Shown one piece after another: positions 8,880 through 18,184 of a stretch of DNA of 64,000 bases. Numbering within the stretch: position 1 is the stretch's first letter; every line of letters begins with the position of its first letter. Origin of the DNA: Spongisporangium articulatum (GTDB taxonomy: Bacteria > Actinomycetota > Actinomycetes > Actinomycetales > Kineosporiaceae); NCBI RefSeq assembly GCF_044465595.1, contig NZ_JBITLV010000001.1, forward strand, positions 248,001 through 312,000, given 5' to 3'. The translations under genes and the position numbers were made by a program. The notes under the pieces were generated by a model, which saw only the letters and a program-made list of their open reading frames with translations, searched no databases and was not told where the DNA came from.

Positions 8880-10344
8880 CGCCGGCCGCCCGGGCGTACC
8901 AGGCGCGGTAGGCGGCCGGAGTGTCGGTCAGCACGCCGTCGACGCCGGCCTCGCGCGCCTGGGCCCACAGTTCCGGCTTGTTCAGCGTCCACACCACGAC
9001 CTTGAGACCGGCGCTGTGCAGGTCGCCCAGGTACGTCTCCGTGAGCCGGTTGTGCCGGACGCCGACACCCCACAGGTGCTCCTTCACAGCGGCTTTCGCG
9101 GTCAGCTCGGCGTCACGCACGAACTGCAGGTAACGCAGGCCGTCGACCCCGCTCGACTTCGCGGCCCGGCGGACGGCGGCCAACCGGTCGGGCTGGAACG
9201 AGGTCACGACGGTGCGCCCGGTCATCCCGGTGCGGCGCAGCACGCCGAGGAACGTCGACAACTGCGCGGGGGTCTGGTCGACCTTGAGCTCGATGTACAG
9301 CTCGACGCCCGGTATCGCGGCCAGCTTCTTCACGGTGTCGTCGAAGGCGGGTATGCCGTAGCGCTTTCCGTCCTTCGACTCGCCCTTCGGGGTCTGGCAG
9401 GACTTCAGGGTCCGCCAGCTGGTGAGGGCGACGGCGTACTGCTGAGCGCAGACCATCCGGCCCGAGACCGACGCCGCGTCGTAGAGGATCGGAACGTTGT
9501 CGAGCGTCCAACGCAGGTCCGCCTCGACGACGTCCCCGCGTCGGGCGGCGTCGAGCATGGCCGCCTGGGTCTGCAGCGGGAACTGCTCACGGCCGCCCGC
9601 ATGGGCCAGCGGCGTGGCCAGGCTGGCCGGCGCCACGACGGTCGAGGCGCTGGGGGAGGCCCCGGGGCGGGCACCGGGCGAGTGGGTGGTGACGACGTCG
9701 TTCCCGCCCCCCACCGTCATCGCGAGCACGCCGGCCAGGCCGATCGCGAGCAGGGCGGCCACCGCGACCAGCACGCCGACCGGGACGGCCAGCCGGCGCT
9801 GCGGGGTGAACGCCCGGATGCCGCGCGGCCCGGTCGGGTCCGGGTCGGGCCGGGCGTCGGGCCGGGCCTCGGGTCGGGCTTCCGGCTCGGCCTCGAGCCC
9901 GGAGTCGGGGCGGTTCGACCGGGCCTCGGCCGCCGTCAGGATCTCGGCCTCGACCCGTGGCAACGGCGTGGTCTCCTCGGCCTGGACCACCGGGTCGGGA
10001 CGGGCCTCCAGCTGCGGCGTGATCCGGGCCGGGGCCGTCTGCAGGACGTGCCCCCAGGTGGCCAGCGCCCAGCCGGCGGCCCGCGGTTCCAGGCCCGCCT
10101 CGTCGAGGCGGTCGCCGAGATCGATGGCCGGGACGTCGTCCAGCACCCCCTGGGGGATGCCCGCCTCGGCGGCCGCGACCAGCGCGGACACGGCGTCCTC
10201 GTGCTCCGGTGCCGCGTCGCCGAGCTGCTCCGCGAGCGCCTCGCGCAGCCCTTCGGCACCCAACCGGGGCGGCCCGTCGTCCGCGTGCACGACCTCACGC
10301 AGCGCCTGCGCGACCGCCGGGTCGCCCCATGCCGTAGCAGTCAT
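8869..10344 (-). CDS. membrane-anchored glycerophosphodiester phosphodiesterase-like protein, degenerate active site
   Basis: 491 residues in four parts: a helical cytoplasmic domain (1-100, 'GDPAVAQALREVV' ... 'AAGWALATWGHVL', a repeat-like module often attached to actinobacterial signalling proteins), an Arg/Pro/Glu-rich linker, one membrane helix (about 182-207), and an extracytoplasmic GDPD domain (about 245-485). The GDPD core 'VEADLRWTLDNVPILYD', 'LYIELKVDQ' and 'GVDGVLTDTP' is clear. However, the first motif reads HAGG instead of HRG and the second catalytic His of 'HD' is Tyr (about 286), so hydrolysis is doubtful. The start is preceded by GGGAG. It overlaps the convergent pseudo-protease gene by 11 bases. 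Confidence 0.85.
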   Translation of the reverse strand: MTATAWGDPAVAQALREVVHADDGPPRLGAEGLREALAEQLGDAAPEHEDAVSALVAAAEAGIPQGVLDDVPAIDLGDRLDEAGLEPRAAGWALATWGHVLQTAPARITPQLEARPDPVVQAEETTPLPRVEAEILTAAEARSNRPDSGLEAEPEARPEARPDARPDPDPTGPRGIRAFTPQRRLAVPVGVLVAVAALLAIGLAGVLAMTVGGGNDVVTTHSPGARPGASPSASTVVAPASLATPLAHAGGREQFPLQTQAAMLDAARRGDVVEADLRWTLDNVPILYDAASVSGRMVCAQQYAVALTSWRTLKSCQTPKGESKDGKRYGIPAFDDTVKKLAAIPGVELYIELKVDQTPAQLSTFLGVLRRTGMTGRTVVTSFQPDRLAAVRRAAKSSGVDGLRYLQFVRDAELTAKAAVKEHLWGVGVRHNRLTETYLGDLHSAGLKVVVWTLNKPELWAQAREAGVDGVLTDTPAAYRAWYARAAGATP

Positions 10345-10431
10345 CGACCCGGCTCCCCACGCTGGGACGGTGCTCGGCCGGACATGTGCCGCAGGGTAAC
10401 CGAGGATGCCGTACGTGGCAGGATGCCCGTC

Positions 10432-11400
10432 ATGCGCGCAGCCCGGATCACCACCCTGGACGGACCCGAGGCCATCGAGATCGGCGAGGTGGACGACGTC
10501 GTCCCGGAGCCGGCGCAGGTGCTGATCGAGGTGCGAGCGGCCGGGGTGGCCTTCCCCGACGTCCTGCTCACCCGCGGCGAGTACCAGTACAAGCCGCCGC
10601 TGCCGTTCGTGCCTGGGGCCGAGGTGGCGGGGGTCGTCGTCTCCGCCCCGGCCGGGTCGCAGTTCTCACCGGGGCAGCGGGTCGCGGCGTTCCCGATGTT
10701 CGGCGGGTTCGCCGAGCGGGTCGCGTGCGTGCCGGAGCTGGTCTTCCCGCTGCCCGACCAGGTGTCGTTCGCCGAGGGCGCGGCCCTGCCGCTGAACTAC
10801 CTGACCGTGCAGTTCGCCCTGGTCCGGCGGGCCCGGCTCGCCGCGGGGCAGACCGTGCTGGTGCACGGGGCCGCGGGCGGCATCGGGACGGCGGCGATCC
10901 AGCTGGCCACGGCGCTCGGCGCGCAGGTCATCGCCGTGGTGTCGACCCTGGAGAAGGGCGACGTCGCGCAGAAGGCGGGCGCCCGGCACGTGGTGCTGGC
11001 CGACAACTTCCTGGCCGCCGTGAAGGACTTGACCGGCGGCGCCGGCGTGGACGTCGTCGTCGACCCGGTGGGCGGCGACCGGTTCACCGACTCCCTGCGC
11101 GCCCTGGGGCCGGAGGGGCAGCTGCTGGTGATCGGGTTCACCGGTGGGGAGATCCCGACCGTCAAGGTGAACCGGCTGCTGCTGAACAACACCTCAGTGG
11201 TCGGGGTCGGCTGGGGCGCGTTCACGCTGCCGCGGTTGTCGCTGGCCCGGGAGCAGTGGGACTTCCTGCTGCCGCACATCGCCTCCGGGGCGCTCGTGCC
11301 GCCGGTGGGTGCCACCTACCCGTTGTCCGACCTGACGTCGGCGCTGCGCGACATCGACGAGCGCCGGGCGACCGGCAAGATCGTCCTGACGCTGGAGTAA
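10432..11400 (+). CDS. NADPH:quinone oxidoreductase family protein (zinc-independent MDR)
   Basis: A 322-residue medium-chain dehydrogenase/reductase of the zeta-crystallin/QOR branch. The GroES-like N-terminus carries 'PFVPGAEVAGVV' and has no zinc-ligand Cys/His set; the Rossmann half shows 'VLVHGAAGGIGTAAIQLA'. It should transfer hydride from NADPH to quinones or activated alkenes in the cytosol. The ATG at 10432 is chosen over 10423 because family members begin 'MRA'. CAGGAT seven bases upstream could be a -10, giving a leaderless message. It is followed closely by, but not overlapping, the ECF sigma factor. Confidence 0.9.
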   Translation: MRAARITTLDGPEAIEIGEVDDVVPEPAQVLIEVRAAGVAFPDVLLTRGEYQYKPPLPFVPGAEVAGVVVSAPAGSQFSPGQRVAAFPMFGGFAERVACVPELVFPLPDQVSFAEGAALPLNYLTVQFALVRRARLAAGQTVLVHGAAGGIGTAAIQLATALGAQVIAVVSTLEKGDVAQKAGARHVVLADNFLAAVKDLTGGAGVDVVVDPVGGDRFTDSLRALGPEGQLLVIGFTGGEIPTVKVNRLLLNNTSVVGVGWGAFTLPRLSLAREQWDFLLPHIASGALVPPVGATYPLSDLTSALRDIDERRATGKIVLTLE

Positions 11401-11431
11401 AGCAGCGCGCCGTGCTGCGCGTCTGAAGGGC

Positions 11432-11920
11432 ATGGTGGACGACGGGGGCCGGGTCTTCGAGGACTGGTACGCCTCGAGCTACGGCCGGGTGCACCGGGCG
11501 GTGTCCCTGGCGATCGGTGATGCCGACCTGGCCGAGGAGGCGACCGCCGAGGCGTTCGCGCGGGCCCTGGTGCACTGGCGGTCGGTCCGGAAGGCCGACC
11601 GGCCCGACGCCTGGGTGTACCGGGTGGCCCTGAACGAGGTGCGCTCGCGGTGGCGCAGGTCGCGGACCGAGGCACGCTGGCTGGCCCGACAGCGCCTGGG
11701 CACCGTGCCCGCTCCCACCGAGCCGTCGTCCGAGTTGTGGCGGGCCGTGACGCAACTCGCGCCGCGTGCCCGCACGGCGATCGCCCTGCGCTACGTCGCC
11801 GATCTGTCCGAGGCCGAGATCGCCGCCGCCATGGGCATCACCCGCGGCACCGTGGCCGCGACCCTGCACAAGGCACGTGCCCGGCTGGCCGAACTGCTGA
11901 CCATGGAGGAGTCGTCATGA
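11432..11920 (+). CDS. SigE-family ECF RNA polymerase sigma factor
   Basis: A 162-residue ECF sigma factor. Region 2 runs from about 15 to 75 ('DADLAEEATAEAFARALVHW', 'DAWVYRVALNEVRSRWRR') and region 4 from about 105 to 158 ('LAPRARTAIALRYVADLSEA', 'MGITRGTVAATLHKARARL'). Length and motifs fit the actinobacterial SigE-like subgroup. Its stop overlaps the ATG of the next gene by four bases, so it is translationally coupled to a single-pass membrane protein that probably acts as its partner or target. No promoter resembling an autoregulatory ECF site was recognised upstream. Confidence 0.9.
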   Translation: MVDDGGRVFEDWYASSYGRVHRAVSLAIGDADLAEEATAEAFARALVHWRSVRKADRPDAWVYRVALNEVRSRWRRSRTEARWLARQRLGTVPAPTEPSSELWRAVTQLAPRARTAIALRYVADLSEAEIAAAMGITRGTVAATLHKARARLAELLTMEESS

Positions 11921-12939
11921 TCGACGAGGCCCTGCTGCACGAGCTGGCTGAATACTCCACCCTGCGCGGGCCGCGCCCGCTGCCCGAGATCTCGGCACGG
12001 GCCAGGCTTCTCCGCCGGCGTCGGCGCACGGCCTCGACCGGGTTCGGCGTACTGGCTGTCTGCATCGCGACCGGAGTTGCCGTCCCAATGCTGAGTGGAG
12101 GGGACACGGGCGTACAGGTCGTGGACCCAGCCCGCGGCGCCGAACCCGACTGCACCGCCGGAACCGGTGACAACCCGTCTCCGGCCCAGATCCCGGATGT
12201 CCTGTACGTGCCCGACGAGTCGCTGACCGGGCCACGCACGGGGGCGATCCTGTTCCGCCGGGACCGGCCGAACTGCGGCGTAGGGCTCGAAGCTGTCTGG
12301 TACACGACCCGGAAGAAGGTCGTCGACAAGACGTTGAGCATCCAGGGTCCTGACCGACCCGACTACTACGGACGGGCCGACAGTCCGGAGTTCGCCGGGG
12401 GTACAGGTGTCTCGCACGTCGAGGTAGAGGGCTCGCCGGGCACCCTTCACTATGACGAGTCGTCCCGGTTCGGTCGGCTGTTCTGGGTAAGACCCGATGG
12501 CACGCGATGGATGGCCGAGGGCAGAAACATGAGCGCGACCGAGCTCGTGACCTCGGCCGGGGCCGTACGACTCAGCGCGGAGCGGATCGACGGCGGCCAA
12601 CGCCCTGGCGGGATGACACCGGCACCGAGGCTCGGCGGTCCGGCCTGGTCGACGAGCTTTCCGTGGACGTTCATGGAGTTCGGTGGCACCGGCGAGGAGT
12701 CACGCCTGCAGTTGACCTTCGAGCAATATGGCGATCGACCCATGGGGCCCGCGGGAAGGGGCGTCGAGATCGATGGCCGACCTGGTTGGCTCAGCTCGGA
12801 CGATGGCCGGACGACCCTGGTCTGGAAGGTTGCCGACGGCGTCGTGGGGCAGCTCACCGGGAGGATCACCAAGGCTCAGGCTCTGGCAATCGCCCGCTCG
12901 ACGATCAAGGTCACCCCCGATGACTCGCGCCTCCAATAG
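11917..12939 (+). CDS. single-pass membrane protein coupled to the ECF sigma factor
   Basis: A 340-residue protein starting inside the sigma-factor stop (ATGA at 11917-11920). An Arg-rich cytoplasmic segment ('RARLLRRRRRTAS') precedes one membrane helix at about residues 45-65, and the rest is predicted extracytoplasmic with two early cysteines. No zinc-finger anti-sigma signature (HxxxCxxC) is visible, so although the position is that of an anti-sigma factor the function is inferred from context only. The outside domain ('FPWTFMEFGGTGEESRLQL', 'GLRITKAQALAIARS'-like tail) matches no family I recognise. Confidence 0.75.
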   Translation: MIDEALLHELAEYSTLRGPRPLPEISARARLLRRRRRTASTGFGVLAVCIATGVAVPMLSGGDTGVQVVDPARGAEPDCTAGTGDNPSPAQIPDVLYVPDESLTGPRTGAILFRRDRPNCGVGLEAVWYTTRKKVVDKTLSIQGPDRPDYYGRADSPEFAGGTGVSHVEVEGSPGTLHYDESSRFGRLFWVRPDGTRWMAEGRNMSATELVTSAGAVRLSAERIDGGQRPGGMTPAPRLGGPAWSTSFPWTFMEFGGTGEESRLQLTFEQYGDRPMGPAGRGVEIDGRPGWLSSDDGRTTLVWKVADGVVGQLTGRITKAQALAIARSTIKVTPDDSRLQ

Positions 12940-12940
12940 A

Positions 12941-12972
12941 GGTATACCGAATGGAATACTTTCTCGTATACT
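12941..12972 (+). promoter_or_regulatory. leaderless promoter and paired GTATAC operator of the toxin-antitoxin operon
   Basis: Two palindromes, GGTATACC (12941-12948) and GTATAC (12966-12971), lie 24 bases apart in an AT-rich patch. The second contains TATACT (12967-12972), a near-consensus -10, which ends six bases before the antitoxin GTG at 12979. This predicts a leaderless transcript whose promoter is covered by the operator, as expected for autorepression by a ribbon-helix-helix antitoxin. Confidence 0.65.
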
Positions 12973-12978
12973 CGTCGT

Positions 12979-13194
12979 GTGGACACGACGATCAAGGTCA
13001 GCACCGAGACCCGTGACCGGATCAAGGCCATCGGCGCTCAGCGGAACCAGAGTGCCGAGAAGGTGATTCTCTCCGCTCTCGACGAACTCGATCGGGCGAT
13101 GTTCTGGGACGCCTACGACGCTGCCGTCGCCGAGGACGGACCGCCGACGATCGAGCCGGGCTGGGAAGCGACGGCCTCCGACCTGAATGACTGA
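12979..13194 (+). CDS. ribbon-helix-helix antitoxin (MazE-type partner)
   Basis: A 71-residue protein. The first ~45 residues ('TTIKVSTETRDRIKAIGAQ ... SAEKVILSALDEL') form an Arc/MetJ-like ribbon-helix-helix DNA-binding fold, and the acidic tail ('AVAEDGPPTIEPGWEA') is the usual toxin-wrapping segment. The GTG start at 12979 has no Shine-Dalgarno sequence but a -10 immediately upstream. The stop overlaps the toxin start by eight bases, the normal antitoxin-first arrangement that keeps antitoxin in excess. Confidence 0.87.
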   Translation: MDTTIKVSTETRDRIKAIGAQRNQSAEKVILSALDELDRAMFWDAYDAAVAEDGPPTIEPGWEATASDLND

Positions 13195-13525
13195 GTCACC
13201 GCTGCGAGGCGAGGTCTGGGACGTCGACTTGGGCTATCCCGTCGGCCATGAGGCCGCCTTCGTCAGACCGGCCCTTGTCGTCAGCGCCGACCGGTTCAAT
13301 TCGCACGAGCTCGTGAGTGTCTGTCCGATCACCCGAACCCGTAAGAGCTATCCGACGCGGGTGCCACTGCACCCTGGAGTGTCCGGACTGGACGAGACCA
13401 GCTACGTCCAGGTGGAACACGTACGGACCATTTCCACGGCAAGGCTCGTCGGTCGCCGAGGGCGCGTGACAGCCGACGACCTCCGCTCGACCGCGCGGAT
13501 CCTGCGCTTCCTCTTCGAGTTGTGA
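13187..13525 (+). CDS. mazF: MazF/PemK-family mRNA-interferase toxin
   Basis: A 112-residue PemK/MazF-like protein. 'LRGEVWDVDLG' is the conserved first strand, 'RPALVVSADRFN' the second, and 'VCPITRTRKSYPTRVPL' carries the strand with the Thr/Arg active-site region. The 'YVQVEHVRTIS' segment and the C-terminal helix are also present, so the family core appears complete. It should cleave single-stranded mRNA at a short sequence that cannot be predicted here, and be neutralised by the upstream antitoxin. The pair sits between the ECF locus and the catabolic operon and could be a small mobile insertion (inference). Confidence 0.88.
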   Translation: MTESPLRGEVWDVDLGYPVGHEAAFVRPALVVSADRFNSHELVSVCPITRTRKSYPTRVPLHPGVSGLDETSYVQVEHVRTISTARLVGRRGRVTADDLRSTARILRFLFEL

Positions 13526-13532
13526 GAACCGC

Positions 13533-14198
13533 TCAGCGGTAGGTGAGCAGGTCGGGGTGCCCGGCCAGGTGCGCGTGCTCGTTGAAGGTCAACAGGCTGG
13601 TGCCGGACCGCCCGCGCACGACCGTCGTGATGCCCGTGTTCACGCTGACCCGGTTCAGGGCCACAAAGGTCTCGGGGCCGGCGCCGAGCAGGTGCGCGGC
13701 GATGGCGGCGATCACCCCGCCCGAGGTCACTACGAGCGCCGGGTCGCCGGCCAGCGCCTCGTCGAGGGCGTCAAGGGCGCCCTGCTGGAACTCCTTGAAG
13801 GACAGACCCTTCGACCACCGCTCGTCGGAGGTGGACCAGGCCCGCAGGGCGGCGTCGAGGGCGGCCTGAACGCCCGCGCTGTTGCCCATCGCGGCCGCCA
13901 CGCCGGTCTTCAGGGCCCCGAACCGGCCCGCCGCCCCGCGCAGGAGCTCGGCGTGGTCGTACTCGTCCCACCCGCCGTGCCGGACGGAACGCACCTCGAA
14001 ACCGGCCGCCGACACCAACTCGGCGGCGGTCTTCTGCTGCCGTTGCAGGCTGCCGGCCACGACCACCTCCGGGTTCACCCGGTCGCGCAACGCCGCGCCC
14101 ACGAGAGCGGCCTGGCGGTGCCCGTTCTCGCTCAGGACGTCGTAGTTGGCCGACCCGAACGACGCCTGCCCGTGCCGGACCAGCAACAGCGCCGGCAT
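13533..14198 (-). CDS. histidine phosphatase family protein
   Basis: A 221-residue phosphoglycerate-mutase-like phosphatase. The N-terminal 'LLLVRHGQASFG' carries the phospho-accepting histidine. In the second motif, where many members have VxHGG, it reads 'VVTSGGVIAAIAAHLLG', so a Ser replaces that histidine, as in a subgroup common in actinobacteria. The ATG shares one base with the stop of the upstream kinase-like gene (TGATG), making it the fifth and last gene of the acyl-CoA dehydrogenase operon. A role in recycling or removing a phosphate introduced by the kinase is possible but inferred from context only. The 3' end faces the toxin gene seven bases away. Confidence 0.88.
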   Translation of the reverse strand: MPALLLVRHGQASFGSANYDVLSENGHRQAALVGAALRDRVNPEVVVAGSLQRQQKTAAELVSAAGFEVRSVRHGGWDEYDHAELLRGAAGRFGALKTGVAAAMGNSAGVQAALDAALRAWSTSDERWSKGLSFKEFQQGALDALDEALAGDPALVVTSGGVIAAIAAHLLGAGPETFVALNRVSVNTGITTVVRGRSGTSLLTFNEHAHLAGHPDLLTYR

Positions 14199-15271
14199 CA
14201 GCCCGCCTCACGCATGATCTTGTGGCACCGGCGGATCAGGTAGCCGCACATCAACCAATAGTTCCGGAAGGCCGGGTTGGTCGACTGCTTGTGGTGGTAG
14301 CGGTAGTAGATCTGTTGGATGATCACCGCGAGCCGGAACAGCCCGAACACTTCGTAGAACGTGAAATCCGATGCCTGGAGGCCGGTCCGGCTCGCGTAGG
14401 CCTCGAGCATCTGGCGCCGGGTGAGCATGCCGGGCAGGTTCGACGGCTGGCGGCGGATGCGCCGCATGAGGGCGCCGTCACCGGCCTCCACCCAGTAGGC
14501 GAGGGAGCCGCCGAGATCCATCAGCGGGTCGCCCAGAGTGGCCATCTCCCAGTCCAGGACGCCGACGGGCCGGGTCAGGTCGGCGTCGTCCAGGACCAGG
14601 TTGTCGAGCCGGAAGTCGTTGTGGATCAGGCAGTACCCGACGTCCTCGGGCATCCGCTCGGCCAGCCAGCGCATGACCTTCTCGCCCCGGGGCACGTTCC
14701 AGGTGCGGGCCGCGCGGTAGCGCTCGCTCCAGCCCGTGACCTGGCGCTTCACGTAGCCCGGTCCCTTGCCGAGCGCGGCGAGCCCGGCGGCCTCGACGTC
14801 CACGGAGTGCAACCGAACCAGGACGTCGATCATCGCCTCGCACAGGGCCCGCGCCTGGTCCGGCGAGAGGTGTTGGGAACCGGTCAGGTTCGCCCGCAAA
14901 ATGGTCCCGGCGATGCGGTCCATCACGTAGAAGTCGGCGCCCAGCACCGACTCGTCCTGGCACAACGCGACCACGTGGGGCACGAGCGGGAACTGGCCGG
15001 CCACCTGTTGCTGGACCCGGAACTCACGGGCCATGTCGTGCGCCGACCCGGCCTTGGTGCCGGCCGGCGGACGGCGCAGGATCAGGTCCCGGCCGGGGTA
15101 GCTCAGCAGGTACGTCAGGTTCGAGGCGCCACCCACGAACTGCCGGACGGTCGGCGGCACGGCGAAGTCCGCCAGGTCCGGCACCTGCCGGGTCAACCAG
15201 GTGTGGACCGCCTCGACGTCGAACGCGTCGTCCTCGCGGACCGCCTTCGCGTTGGTCGGAACCTCGCTCAT
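14198..15271 (-). CDS. APH-family kinase-like phosphotransferase (ACAD10/11 kinase or LvaA type)
   Basis: A 357-residue aminoglycoside-phosphotransferase fold protein starting at the ATG at 15271; a longer in-frame reading lacks a plausible start. 'LIHNDFRLDNLVLDD' (about 200) is the Brenner catalytic loop, with Asp and Asn in place, and 'GVLDWEMATLGDPLMD' is the metal-binding Asp. The glycine-rich nucleotide loop 'FVGGASNLTYLL' is near residue 35. This subgroup is the kinase half of animal ACAD10/ACAD11 and resembles LvaA, which phosphorylates 4-hydroxyacyl-CoA. It follows an SDR stop by 11 bases and is coupled to the phosphatase. The substrate is inferred. Confidence 0.88.
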   Translation of the reverse strand: MSEVPTNAKAVREDDAFDVEAVHTWLTRQVPDLADFAVPPTVRQFVGGASNLTYLLSYPGRDLILRRPPAGTKAGSAHDMAREFRVQQQVAGQFPLVPHVVALCQDESVLGADFYVMDRIAGTILRANLTGSQHLSPDQARALCEAMIDVLVRLHSVDVEAAGLAALGKGPGYVKRQVTGWSERYRAARTWNVPRGEKVMRWLAERMPEDVGYCLIHNDFRLDNLVLDDADLTRPVGVLDWEMATLGDPLMDLGGSLAYWVEAGDGALMRRIRRQPSNLPGMLTRRQMLEAYASRTGLQASDFTFYEVFGLFRLAVIIQQIYYRYHHKQSTNPAFRNYWLMCGYLIRRCHKIMREAG

Positions 15272-15282
15272 CGCGGGTGGTC

Positions 15283-16053
15283 TCAGGCCATCCGGGCGAC
15301 CACGGGCAGCGGCAGGACCCGCATCAGCAGGCCCATCGGCACCCACGGCCAGGCCGGCACCTTGGCACTCGCCTTCTCCTTCTCGATCGCCGCGACCATC
15401 GCCGCGACGCCCTTCTCGGTGCTGACGATCAGCGGCGTGTTCTTGACCTTCTCGTTCATCTCCGAGCGGATGTAGCCCGGGTAGATGGTGCTCACCACGA
15501 TGTCGGTACCGAGCAGGTCGGCGCGCGCCCCCTCGGCCAGGGTGGCGACCCCGGCCTTCGTGGCCGCGTACGTGGTGAGGTTGCGCGGCATGCCCCGCAT
15601 CGCGCTCATCGACGAGATGGCCACCAGGTGGCCGGAACCGCGGGCCCGGAAGGTCTCCAGCGCGGCCTCGAACTGGGCGAGGGCCCCGATGAAGTTGGTC
15701 TGCGCGGTCTGCAGGTTGGCGTCGAAGCGGCCGGAGCCGAGTGGCTGGCCCTTGCCGAGGCCGGCGTTCACGATCACCCGGTCCAGACCGCCGTGCTCCT
15801 CGAACTCCACGGCGAAGGACCGGAAGACCTCGAACACGGCGTCGGTGTCGGTCACGTCCAGCGCCTTCAGCGAGACCGTGATCCGCGGGTTGCGCTCCAG
15901 CAGCTCGGCCCGCAGCTTCTCCAGCCGGTCCGTGCGGCGCGCACAGAGGGCGAGATTGCGCCCCCGGCGTGCGAACTCGCGAGCCATCTGCTCACCGAGG
16001 CCCGAGCTGGCCCCGGTGATCAGGATGTTGCGACGGGTGGGCCGTGCGCTCAC
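15283..16053 (-). CDS. SDR-family NAD(P)-dependent oxidoreductase
   Basis: A 256-residue short-chain dehydrogenase. The cofactor motif is 'ILITGASSGLGEQM', the structural motif reads 'VNAG' rather than NNAG, and the catalytic Ser ('AISSMSAM') and Tyr-x-x-x-Lys ('YAATKAG') are in place. The GTG start at 16053 overlaps the upstream SDR stop (GTGA) and follows GGAGAAGG. The hydrophobic C-terminal stretch ('PMGLLMRVLPLPVVARM') may associate with membrane. It is the third gene of the acyl-CoA dehydrogenase operon. By analogy with LvaD it could interconvert a keto- and a hydroxyacyl intermediate (inference). Confidence 0.9.
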   Translation of the reverse strand: MSARPTRRNILITGASSGLGEQMAREFARRGRNLALCARRTDRLEKLRAELLERNPRITVSLKALDVTDTDAVFEVFRSFAVEFEEHGGLDRVIVNAGLGKGQPLGSGRFDANLQTAQTNFIGALAQFEAALETFRARGSGHLVAISSMSAMRGMPRNLTTYAATKAGVATLAEGARADLLGTDIVVSTIYPGYIRSEMNEKVKNTPLIVSTEKGVAAMVAAIEKEKASAKVPAWPWVPMGLLMRVLPLPVVARMA

Positions 16054-16897
16054 ACCTTCTCCTTGACCGGGGTGTCGAACTTCCGCCGGGTCTTGCTCCA
16101 CTGCCGCACGACGACCTTCTCGACCAGCGACGGCGAGACACGCTTCACGAGACTGAGGACGCGACCGTCGCGCTCGGTGAGGATGAGGAACCGCTCGGCC
16201 TGCACTGCGGCGAACACCTTGTCGGCGATCTGCGCCGGGGTCACCTTCGAGTTGTCGATCAGCTTGTTGGCCGTGGCGATGGCGGCCGGGTCGGCACTGC
16301 GCATGCTCGCCCCCAGGTTCGTCTTCACGAAGGCCGGGCAGAGCACGGAAACCCCGATGCCGTAGGGCTTCAGCTCGTAGCGCAGGGTCTGCGACAGCGC
16401 GATCACGGCGGCCTTGGTGGTGTTGTACGAGGCCATGGCCGGCAGCTGGGCGATGCCCGCCAGCGACGCGGTGTTCACGATGTACCCGGACCCCTGGGCC
16501 TTGAAGAGCGGGATGAACGTGCGGCAGCCGCGCACGACGCTCTTCAGGTTCAGCTCGAGGATCCAGTCCCAGTCGTCCAGGGACGTCGTCTCCATCCGGC
16601 CACCGGCAGCGACCCCGGCGTTGTTGACCAGCAGGTCGAGACCGCCCCAGGTGTCCTCGCACCACTGCCGGGCCCGCAGCCAGTCGCTGTCGTCACGCAC
16701 GTCGAGGCGGCGCACGGTGACCGAGCCGGACCGGCCGAGTTCCTGCTCCAGCGCGCTCATCGCGGCGTCGTCGATGTCGGTGGCCAGCACCCGCCAACCC
16801 TCGGAGGCGAACCGCGTGACCATGGCCTTGCCCAGGCCGGAGGCCCCTCCGGTGACGAGCACCCGTCGCCCGGTGGTCTGTGCGGGAATTTCCTCGG

Positions 16898-16901
<4 letters not shown>
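16050..16901 (-). CDS. SDR-family NAD(P)-dependent oxidoreductase
   Basis: A 283-residue SDR with all classical motifs: 'VLVTGGASGLGKAM', 'LLVNNAGVAAGG', the Ser in 'IVNTASLAG' and Tyr/Lys in 'YNTTKAAV'. The C-terminal tail beyond residue 240 is basic and longer than in minimal SDRs. The start overlaps the acyl-CoA dehydrogenase stop (ATGA), and its own stop overlaps the next SDR. With two SDRs in one operon, successive oxidation or reduction of related acyl intermediates is likely; the direction of reaction cannot be judged. Confidence 0.9.
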
Positions 16902-18127
<1,226 letters not shown>

Positions 18128-18144
18128 GGGGTGAACGTACCGCG

Positions 18145-18165
18145 CTGTCGAGCATTGCTCAACAG
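18145..18165. promoter_or_regulatory. putative TetR operator between the catabolic operon and its regulator
   Basis: An imperfect 21-bp palindrome centred on GAGC-ATT-GCTC with outer arms CTGT and ACAG (one mismatched pair) lies in the 57-base divergent gap. TAGGGT at 18173-18178 is a likely -10 for the TetR gene, six bases before its ATG, so that transcript would be leaderless. A regulator bound here would control both directions. Confidence 0.6.
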
Positions 18166-18184
18166 GGGCGGCTAGGGTGCTGCC

